From a virus, in the IMG/VR virus record IMGVR_UViG_3300000228_000506, positions 1-21,042 of that record: a stretch of DNA of 21,042 bases. One strand, written 5' to 3'. Under the pieces are notes generated by a model. That model was given only the letters and a program-made list of their open reading frames with translations. It was not told where the DNA came from and ran no database searches. Within the stretch, counting starts at the first letter, position 1; each line of letters begins with the position of its first letter. A program made the translations under genes and the position numbers. This document shows positions 8,103-15,406 of the stretch, piece by piece.

Positions 8103-10237
8103 TGGCTGATGACTCACTAAATATACTTAATTGTGATTCCCCAAGTGTCGTGGAGCCGAGACCGCCTGACGACGTGCTGGCTGCATTCTATTCTGTTGCC
8201 CAAAGTCTTCTGCCTGGGTTAAATATACCTTATAATCTCGGGTCTCCGTTGCGTAATAGTGCGGCAACGTCTTCCCCTAACTATGATCTAAAGCTGCCTG
8301 CTGGCGTAACTATTCCGAAAATTGATGACCCATCAGCTACCAGTATGCTGGGCTTTTTGGTACCAGTAATGAACGCAATCACAATGGGACTGGCTATTCT
8401 TGGTCCAGTCAAAGTTGTTATTGATATCATAATAGCCATCATTAATGTTCTTTGTGCGATTCCAAATCCGCTCAAAATTGCTGAGGCGCTGGCGGCACTA
8501 TTTATTGCATTGATTCCATTGCTTGGCTTGTTTCCAGCCACCGCAGGTCTCCAAGTTTTGCTCGAAACAGTAAAGTCAGTCATTATGATCTTGACTTCAA
8601 TTCTTATGCAAATTTTGCCCAAGATCGACTTGGTGATTGAGAACGTAGAAACCGCAATCGCCCATATTCAGGGCAACAATCCCGCTGGCGCAGACGGAGC
8701 AGTGCAAAAGATCTGCGTAGTTTTGCAAACATTGCTTGATGACCTAGCGGTACTTTCTCCAATCAACAAAATCCTGGACTTGATCAATTCTTTTATGGGC
8801 TTAGCTGTAGGAGGAATATGCGCTCCCGGCGGAGGTTGCTGCGACGACTGCCCGTCTATTGTACGAACCCCCCCTTCTGGCAGTTGTACGCAAGAAAGTT
8901 TTGATACAACGGCCAATACGACAACACTGCGACTACAAACCGCTTTTTGGACAGAGAACTATCTAGGTGCATCCCCTGTCGGCGTTACTGTTGGTAATGA
9001 GATTCCTGTAGCACGTCTGATTGATCCTATTTTGCTTCTTCTTGGTCAGCAGCCAGCGGCTACAAATGATGCACCGCTTGGCAGTCATCTTATCGACTTG
9101 GCTACATTTGCACCATCAATGTTTCAGGTCACTTTTGACTTTCGGGCTCGCCGTAGTCGGCCCAGCACAGCAACAGCCAGCGGTACACAGGTAACTATTG
9201 AGATGACAAGCGATCATGGCTTCTCGGCCGGAGATATCATCGAGGTAGCAGGTGGGTGGTTGGATGGAGTTGTTGATGGCCGGCATACAATAACGTCACT
9301 GACTGATGATTCGTTTTCATATGAGTCCGAGGCATTTGCCTTTATTGAGACTCGTGTGAGCGGGATGACAGTCAGAAAGGTCTATAATGTGTTGTCTGCC
9401 ACATTGGCGATAGATGATACCAATATTATTTTGCAAGATGTTCTTATTACCATCCCTACTGTATTGGAAGACACTCCATCAGATTATTTCATGTTCGCTG
9501 ATGAATCAGCTGTTCTCTCTGCAGAGCTAATGACGCAAGGCTGCGTATCGTCAGTTAGCAATGCTCGCGACCAATACGAAGATGAAAGAGATTCAGACTT
9601 TCCGACTGCAATCAGAACAAATAATGGCGGTACACTACCGCCTAACGCCGGATTCAACTCCCCTCCTGATGTATTGCTCGGGGCAGAAATTCCTCGGATA
9701 GATGAGGATGGAATTAAGCAAATAGTCGTAGATTTTGCAGCCAATCCAGCTGCTGCCAGCAGAGCTGCTGTATTTGACAAAATAAATCTAGAAATTGATC
9801 GCTTTAGAGATATCGCTGCCCGCTCATTGTGTGTACTTGTTAGCTCTGCGAACTCACTATTTACCAGTGACAGGCAAGTTCTTGACTTCTCAAGCGGAGT
9901 CTGTACGATAACATACCAGCCCAGATCTAGAGACAATCAGCCATTGCTGATTGGCTTGCCCAATAACGTAGATGTTAACTCAGTATTTACGACTAGTTTT
10001 GGAACCCTTGGACCTGTGTCTTTTGATCCGTCCACTGGCTCATATACTGCCACGTTGACGGCCGATACAGCCGGCATAGCTTCAGTAAGAGCGTTTTTTG
10101 TAACTACTGATGTTTGTAATTCACCCAGAAGTGCAAACTCACCCCTGCAACTTGATATTTCATTCCTTGACGGCACCGCCAGACCGCAACGCAAAGATCG
10201 CAAATACATACAGTCTGCTGGTGGAAGGAGGCGCTAA
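8102..10237 (+). CDS. Tail protein with large hydrophobic domain, cysteine cluster and Ig-like domain; function unknown
   Basis: I do not recognise this 711-residue protein as a named family. Residues 82-180 form a long hydrophobic block that can be read as four membrane-length helices (about 82-102, 103-120, 126-147 and 149-173), separated by Gly/Pro turns and a few Lys, Asp and Glu residues. Immediately afterwards five cysteines fall in 23 residues (C240, C246, C247, C250, C262), in a Gly/Pro-rich setting that suggests a metal-binding knuckle. Residues 364-410 form a small beta domain (GDIIEVAGGWLDGVVDG, then HTITSLTDDSFSY). Residues about 610-695 resemble a bacterial Ig/invasin-like domain (FDPSTGSYTATLTADTAG). 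The end is basic (RKDRKY, final GGRRR). There is no signal peptide. Its place directly after the spike suggests a baseplate component near the tip. Roles as a membrane-active or tip-associated protein are inference only. Confidence 0.55.
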   Translation: MADDSLNILNCDSPSVVEPRPPDDVLAAFYSVAQSLLPGLNIPYNLGSPLRNSAATSSPNYDLKLPAGVTIPKIDDPSATSMLGFLVPVMNAITMGLAILGPVKVVIDIIIAIINVLCAIPNPLKIAEALAALFIALIPLLGLFPATAGLQVLLETVKSVIMILTSILMQILPKIDLVIENVETAIAHIQGNNPAGADGAVQKICVVLQTLLDDLAVLSPINKILDLINSFMGLAVGGICAPGGGCCDDCPSIVRTPPSGSCTQESFDTTANTTTLRLQTAFWTENYLGASPVGVTVGNEIPVARLIDPILLLLGQQPAATNDAPLGSHLIDLATFAPSMFQVTFDFRARRSRPSTATASGTQVTIEMTSDHGFSAGDIIEVAGGWLDGVVDGRHTITSLTDDSFSYESEAFAFIETRVSGMTVRKVYNVLSATLAIDDTNIILQDVLITIPTVLEDTPSDYFMFADESAVLSAELMTQGCVSSVSNARDQYEDERDSDFPTAIRTNNGGTLPPNAGFNSPPDVLLGAEIPRIDEDGIKQIVVDFAANPAAASRAAVFDKINLEIDRFRDIAARSLCVLVSSANSLFTSDRQVLDFSSGVCTITYQPRSRDNQPLLIGLPNNVDVNSVFTTSFGTLGPVSFDPSTGSYTATLTADTAGIASVRAFFVTTDVCNSPRSANSPLQLDISFLDGTARPQRKDRKYIQSAGGRRR
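10225..10231 (+). promoter_or_regulatory. Strong Shine-Dalgarno sequence for the 513-residue protein
   Basis: AAGGAGG, extended to GGAAGGAGG from 10223, lies six bases before the ATG at 10238 and inside the end of the 711-residue gene. It is the best-matching Shine-Dalgarno sequence at any gene start in the window and fixes this start. Confidence 0.75.
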
Positions 10238-11779
10238 ATGGGAAATAGTAGAAAGACCGTACCTAGTACACAGTTCCTATCTGTTGGCGTTGACTTTTTG
10301 GCAATGTATCAGTCTGTATTCTCATCATTGCAGGAAACTAGAAGCAATGACGGAATTAGGCCCGGTCATGTCGTTACAAGGGCTGATGACGGAAACATAA
10401 CTGAAAACGGAGAAAGCATCCTGAATGCTTTCTATCGTTCTCTTGGTCTACCTGCACTTAGAGACGATGCTGCTATATTCCAGCAGTTTGGGTCAGAAAC
10501 TGCAGATGTCTCAGCATTAACGCAAAATGATACCTTGAATTATTTTCATACTAGTGAACTTAAAAACGGCTCCGGCAAAGCAACTTTTATCGCCAATAGG
10601 GAGGCCGCACTTCAAGGCCTATCATCTACAAAAAATGGGGCTGTCACACCCACCAATGTGGTGGCCGGCTTAGATTTTATGATGAATCCAGCAGGCGTTG
10701 ACTCTGGCAGCAACGGCGGGAGGCCCTCTATATTCCCGGCATTTGTGGCAGGTGACGTAACGGTATTTCCTGTAGCTAGACGGATTTGCCCGCTTTTTTA
10801 CCCTGGAGAATTTAATGAGGGGTCTGTGCCTTCATCAAGGGCTTTTATAGAAAGCGTCATCTACAACTCCTTGTTTACTACAGAGAACTCTGCTGCTGCA
10901 GCAAAACTACTCATAGACAATATTGTTGCCACTACTGGCAATACGTCACTGACAAAAGAGCTAGGTAGCAAAAACATACTAGTTTTGCGATTTCTACAGA
11001 AAGCCTATGCGGCCATGTCTGGGGCAGCAAGTCAGTACTTTGCCATTCTGTATTTTCGGGATCAGCTGCAGCGCAAAGTGTCTTACGTTCCCGCTCTTAA
11101 GCGCAGCGGACCTGCTGTCAAACAAGGATATTACGACCTTCAATACAGTGAACTTGTTACGTTACTGAAGGGAAATGCTGAAGGAGAAGAGCTACTTAAG
11201 ATTTTGCCGGTTCCTGAGCTAGATAGATTAATTCAGTCACAAACGGCTGAATTGGCCGAATTGGATAGCTTCTATAACATGCTGCCACATAACATTTTTA
11301 ATACCGAGGCGCAAATATCTCTTGATTCCAGTGGAACGATGGACCAAATGCCATCAAAAATCCTGTTTGCTGACCTGGTTGTCGATATTGCAACAGTGGA
11401 TCGAGCCAGAAAAGCATCAGCTTTGCTGGAGTCACTGGAGCAGCAGCGGGTACTGAGAAACAATCTGGAATCTGTGCGATCTCAGCTGGAGATCTTCTCT
11501 GGAACCACGACAGGTTTGTCGATATTCGACATTTTATCTTTTTTCATTGCTTTTTATTTACTTCCACCCAATCATCTAATTGGACTACTTAATGATACGG
11601 CCATCGAGCGTCTACGCGGCCGGTCGACGTCATCGGCATTCAGTGGAATCGCGCTAAATGAAGTAATTGACTCTCGCGTTTCTATGCAGGAAGCTCAAGC
11701 CAAGCTTGAGGAACTAGTTAGAGAGCAGCTCAATACTGCTCAGAAATTATTCGTCCAGGCATCAGGTAACAAAAGATGA
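10238..11779 (+). CDS. Virion protein of unknown function between spike and gp25 genes
   Basis: This 513-residue protein is not a family I can name. The N-terminal part (about 1-110) is mixed alpha/beta and includes LPALRDDAAIFQQFG. A middle part (about 160-200) has AGDVTVFPVARRICPLFYPG. Most of the rest looks helical. Around residues 390-420 a heptad-like stretch (LLESLEQQRVLRNNLESVRS) suggests a coiled coil. It is followed at about 428-452 by a very hydrophobic segment (FDILSFFIAFYLL), long enough to span or insert into a membrane. The C-terminus is an amphipathic helix. It starts one base after the stop of the 711-residue gene with the strongest Shine-Dalgarno site here, and its TGA overlaps the gp25-like start as ATGA. 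Position and strict co-linearity argue for a baseplate or tail assembly role. Whether it is in the mature particle cannot be seen. Confidence 0.5.
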   Translation: MGNSRKTVPSTQFLSVGVDFLAMYQSVFSSLQETRSNDGIRPGHVVTRADDGNITENGESILNAFYRSLGLPALRDDAAIFQQFGSETADVSALTQNDTLNYFHTSELKNGSGKATFIANREAALQGLSSTKNGAVTPTNVVAGLDFMMNPAGVDSGSNGGRPSIFPAFVAGDVTVFPVARRICPLFYPGEFNEGSVPSSRAFIESVIYNSLFTTENSAAAAKLLIDNIVATTGNTSLTKELGSKNILVLRFLQKAYAAMSGAASQYFAILYFRDQLQRKVSYVPALKRSGPAVKQGYYDLQYSELVTLLKGNAEGEELLKILPVPELDRLIQSQTAELAELDSFYNMLPHNIFNTEAQISLDSSGTMDQMPSKILFADLVVDIATVDRARKASALLESLEQQRVLRNNLESVRSQLEIFSGTTTGLSIFDILSFFIAFYLLPPNHLIGLLNDTAIERLRGRSTSSAFSGIALNEVIDSRVSMQEAQAKLEELVREQLNTAQKLFVQASGNKR

Positions 11780-12204
11780 GTTTTGACTTTAAGCTTATTA
11801 GTGGTAGTTTTGCCCTTAATTCATCTGGTGACATAGATACTGTTGAGCATAATGATAAATTATCTCAAGATGTAATTCGTGTTATCGCGACAGCCGTTGG
11901 TGAAAACAAATTGCATCAATGGTACGGTACGACCATACAAGACAGAATTGTTGGCAGCGGTCTACCGCGTTCTCTTGTAAAAGAGGAAATAGAAGGAACT
12001 ATAAGATTTGCATTGCAGAATCTCAAATCTATCCAGGAGCAGACCGAGCGAGCGGGGCAAATCCTTTCTCCTCGTGAGGCAATCAGTGTCATTGAGAATG
12101 TTTCAGTTACCGACACCACTGATCCACGGCAACTTTTTGTTCAAATTTCAATCCGCACAAGATCAGGTAATCGACTGCAAGAGCAAGTCTCGCTTAACGT
12201 CTAG
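11776..12204 (+). CDS. GpW/gp25-type baseplate wedge protein
   Basis: At 142 residues this has the normal length and layout of the gp25 family. The N-terminus contains LNSSGDIDTVEHNDKLSQDV, leading into a helix (IRVIATAVGENKLHQWYGT). A central G-LPRSLVKEEIEGTIRFALQ helix follows, then an E-R-A-G-Q-I-L-S-P-R-E segment and a beta-strand pair ending QVSLNV. In T4 gp25 and its relatives this protein sits at the inner end of each wedge, holds the first sheath disc, and works with the J-type protein. Its gene directly precedes the J-like gene here, as is usual. The start overlaps the preceding stop by four bases, with only a weak AGG nine bases upstream, so it is probably translated by coupling. 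Confidence 0.85.
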   Translation: MSFDFKLISGSFALNSSGDIDTVEHNDKLSQDVIRVIATAVGENKLHQWYGTTIQDRIVGSGLPRSLVKEEIEGTIRFALQNLKSIQEQTERAGQILSPREAISVIENVSVTDTTDPRQLFVQISIRTRSGNRLQEQVSLNV

Positions 12205-12211
12205 GTAAAAA

Positions 12212-15200
12212 ATGGCCCGATACAAAACCCTTGAAGAAATAATTCTGAGCATGTTGGATTTCGGGCGACTATCGCAGCCAGGGGCAAACCTTGCACCCGG
12301 TTCAGTTATCAGAGATTTGATGGTAGATATGCCGTCAATAGAGATAGCCAAAGTATATGATGAACTGAGAGTTGCTGCAGGCTTTCAGGATATAAATAGT
12401 GGATCTGGATCTGAGCTTGATAGAAAGGCTCGGAACTACGGTTACAGCAGACTCTCGGGAACGCCTTCCACTGGAATTGCTGTATTTACGACAAACGTTC
12501 TTGATTCCAATATCCAGATTCCAGTAAATACCATCATCACTGCAAGAAATGGTCAGTCGTTTAGAATCACTATCGATACCGTCGTAGATGCATCAAAACC
12601 CAACATTTACCGATCTGTTGCCACTAGGCTTTCTGCCGATTTGCAAACAGCCGGTATATTTGATCAATTTGCCGTAGAGGTTCCAGTTACGGCCAATAGT
12701 GTAGGTCCCTCTGGAAATATCTCGAAATTCCAACTAGCTACCTCTAACATTCCTGGGCTATCTACCGTAACCAACACATCCTCTTTTCGTGGCGGAGCTG
12801 GCGTTGAAACCGATACGGCGTTTAGGTCTAGGATAATTTCAGTTTTTCAGGGCGCAGCAATTGGAACAGAGACAGCATATCTGTCTGCAGTCAGAAATGA
12901 TAGCCGCATAGTGTCTGCGTCACTTATTGGCCCCGGCGACTTGCTGATGACACGCGACGGCACCGTAATTCAAATAGATGAAGAGGGCACTAGGACAGTG
13001 ATATCTAGTGGTAGCGGTGGAAAAATAGACATTGTTATTCAGGGCCAGGACATTAGACAAAATATTGAGTCGTACATCTATACTGACCGCAGTGGCAGAC
13101 TTGATGCTACCGATATTACGAATCGCTTTATGCTGGGGCAAAGAGAGGGAACCGAGCTGATGGACTTTCCTCAGCGCCGCAGAGAGGCCGCACTTACTGG
13201 GCTTTATCCTCTACAGCCGGTGAAACAAGTTGTTTCGATGGCAGGAAGTCTATCTGGCCCCAATTTCATACCAGCCTATATTGATGACTTTGGGGTTGAG
13301 AGAGGCAATTTCAAATTACTCAAAGATGACGGTGCTTACGCTGGCAGCGCATTCGGCTTTGACTCAATTGAATTTATTTCGAATCAGATCGCTTTTGAAG
13401 ATGAGCAGATCTCAAAGCCTCACGCTAACAGCTCTGATCCGCTGGACTTTACCGAAGTGCTTGAAATCAGAACAGCAGATCAAATTATCCCTATTTCCAG
13501 AGAAGTAGTGTCGGTCGATCCGTCTGATCGTCAGTTTGTAACGCTGCGTCATACTCCTTTTCTCTCAGTAGATCGAATTACAAATATCACTACTGGCGAA
13601 AGATACAGAATTGTTTCACAGAACCCCGATGGTGTTACTGGAGAACAGAATATGACCGGAAGAGTTCAGATTACTGGCGCTACGTTGCCTCGCTCCAATG
13701 ATGTCGTAGAAGCAAACTATGGTTGGGCCCATACATTTGATCCATTCATGGACTTCGATAATCTATCCTATAGCAACAGAATCAGAACGGCTGTCGATAG
13801 CGTGGACTGGGGATATGGTTCACGTATCGAACTAGAAGAGAGCGAGACTCTCTATTCAGTCGGGGATGGATATCATGTACTTACGCAATTCCCGATTTCA
13901 CGAATAGTTAATGTATTTACGTATACTTCTGAGTCTGTTGCGCGAGTAGATGGAAAGTTAGTCCTTGCCAATCCTATTACGGCTGTACTTAGTGTAAGAG
14001 ATTCAGACAATCGAGAGTGTTTCTGGACCACTGCTGGCGATGGATCGGTAAGTGGTAGCACCATAACTCTGCCTTCAGATACTTTGCTGACAGAGTCGGC
14101 TACCGCCACCGTCACCTATAATCAGCTCGATGTTTATAGTCCGGCAGGTGTCGACTCAGGAACATTCTCTTCAAATAAAATTACGCTATCTGCTGAGTAC
14201 ACACCATCAACTCCCGTTCTTGTTGATTACGTGGCTGCTTACTCAGAAGTTATTCCAACAACTCAACTTTCTGCCTATCCTGCTGTTGGAACAGAGAATG
14301 AGTGGGCAGTCAGCAGCAACTTGGTCGGTGAGCAACCCAGTACGTTCGTATGGGTAAGTGGCAGCAGAACGGCTCCGTATAAAATTGCCCCTTCTCATTT
14401 ACGCTTTGTTCTTGCAAACATTCCATCGTCTGGACGTCTGCTCATCAATGGCAAAATCTGGAAAAAGCTAGACTCTGTGTTCACCTACACCGGAAATGGC
14501 TTTGACCTTGCTCAGCAGATTTCTGAGGCATTAGGTTCTTTGCCAAGTGGCACGCGTTTAGCTCATGTTGCCGATGTTCGCAAAGTTGAGCTCTATAATG
14601 GATCGGTCGCAAGAACCCTGGAGGTTCTGGATCTGTTTAATTACGAGCTTGCTAGCTCGATTTGGTCAAGGGGTGCTGTTGAGGATATCAGCCTTGCTGC
14701 TACCGAGTTTGCATTCTCGTCTACGACCGCAAATGCTGATGCTGCGCCAGTAACAGGCGACGTACTTTCTATATCTTATTATGTCGTATATGATGGCTCT
14801 GAGCGTATAACGATCTCAGCCGCCGGTGAGTCGATATCGGCAAACCGCTACGCATACATTGATGAGATTCGTGTGGATGCTGGATTCAGAAACATATCAA
14901 ATGAAATTGCCGGTACGATTGCGGTTTTCCCATTAAACCAACCACAGACAAATACGCAATACACTACAGATTATGACTATGTGTCTCCCAAGCAGGGAGA
15001 GCGGCTCACAATTACCTACGATTATAATGGACTGCTCACTGATCTTATTTCTGTTGTTGAGCCAGTCCGCCCAATAGGTGCTGATATTTTGGTTAAAGAA
15101 AAGCAGACGGTATCGGTCTATATAGACGTCGATGTTGTTGCCATGGCGACCTTCACCGGCTCAACGTCTGTTCTGAAGTCAACTATTGAGCAAAATGTGA

Positions 15201-15406
15201 TTAATTTTGTCAATGGGCAGAGCAGCGGAAATGACCTCGATGCCAGCGACATAGTGAACTCAATCTATGGAGTTGCTGGGGTCGACAGAGTCACAATTAC
15301 ACAGTTTAATACTACGGGTGGCACCGGCGTAGTTCAAACCATCTCTTCCGACAATTTGCATTATTTTGTCACTGAGTCTTTGACAGTGACGTTGGCTAGC
15401 AAATGA
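12212..15406 (+). CDS. Baseplate J / gp6-like wedge protein, enlarged
   Basis: The N-terminus is a clear baseplate J domain: LAPGSVIRDLMVDMPSIEIAKVYDEL, then SGSELDRKARNYGYSR, then IPVNTIITARNGQSF. Around residues 195-230 is GGAGVETDTAFRSRI with GTETAYLSAVR, the helical J core. The C-terminal 80 residues (VYIDVDVVAMATF, then IEQNVINFVNG, DASDIVNSIYGVAGVDRV) are the other conserved J segment. These proteins form the ring of wedge dimers that changes shape to start sheath contraction. The usual length is about 300-480 residues, or 660 in T4 gp6, whereas this one has 1064. The excess lies at about residues 250-960, as beta-rich, Ig-like repeats. One of these (453-494, ITNITTGERYR ... LPR) also occurs in the next gene. 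A seven-base gap with a weak AGG precedes the start. The TGA overlaps the next ATG. Confidence 0.88.
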   Translation: MARYKTLEEIILSMLDFGRLSQPGANLAPGSVIRDLMVDMPSIEIAKVYDELRVAAGFQDINSGSGSELDRKARNYGYSRLSGTPSTGIAVFTTNVLDSNIQIPVNTIITARNGQSFRITIDTVVDASKPNIYRSVATRLSADLQTAGIFDQFAVEVPVTANSVGPSGNISKFQLATSNIPGLSTVTNTSSFRGGAGVETDTAFRSRIISVFQGAAIGTETAYLSAVRNDSRIVSASLIGPGDLLMTRDGTVIQIDEEGTRTVISSGSGGKIDIVIQGQDIRQNIESYIYTDRSGRLDATDITNRFMLGQREGTELMDFPQRRREAALTGLYPLQPVKQVVSMAGSLSGPNFIPAYIDDFGVERGNFKLLKDDGAYAGSAFGFDSIEFISNQIAFEDEQISKPHANSSDPLDFTEVLEIRTADQIIPISREVVSVDPSDRQFVTLRHTPFLSVDRITNITTGERYRIVSQNPDGVTGEQNMTGRVQITGATLPRSNDVVEANYGWAHTFDPFMDFDNLSYSNRIRTAVDSVDWGYGSRIELEESETLYSVGDGYHVLTQFPISRIVNVFTYTSESVARVDGKLVLANPITAVLSVRDSDNRECFWTTAGDGSVSGSTITLPSDTLLTESATATVTYNQLDVYSPAGVDSGTFSSNKITLSAEYTPSTPVLVDYVAAYSEVIPTTQLSAYPAVGTENEWAVSSNLVGEQPSTFVWVSGSRTAPYKIAPSHLRFVLANIPSSGRLLINGKIWKKLDSVFTYTGNGFDLAQQISEALGSLPSGTRLAHVADVRKVELYNGSVARTLEVLDLFNYELASSIWSRGAVEDISLAATEFAFSSTTANADAAPVTGDVLSISYYVVYDGSERITISAAGESISANRYAYIDEIRVDAGFRNISNEIAGTIAVFPLNQPQTNTQYTTDYDYVSPKQGERLTITYDYNGLLTDLISVVEPVRPIGADILVKEKQTVSVYIDVDVVAMATFTGSTSVLKSTIEQNVINFVNGQSSGNDLDASDIVNSIYGVAGVDRVTITQFNTTGGTGVVQTISSDNLHYFVTESLTVTLASK

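Noticed and set aside
9484-9936. Minus-strand open frame of 150 codons
   Set aside because: It lies entirely opposite the 711-residue gene, has no ribosome site or recognisable product, and is typical of antisense shadow frames.
10110-10400. Plus-strand open frame across the junction of the 711- and 513-residue genes
   Set aside because: It overlaps two well-supported genes out of frame, and the strong ribosome site at 10225-10231 belongs to the ATG at 10238.
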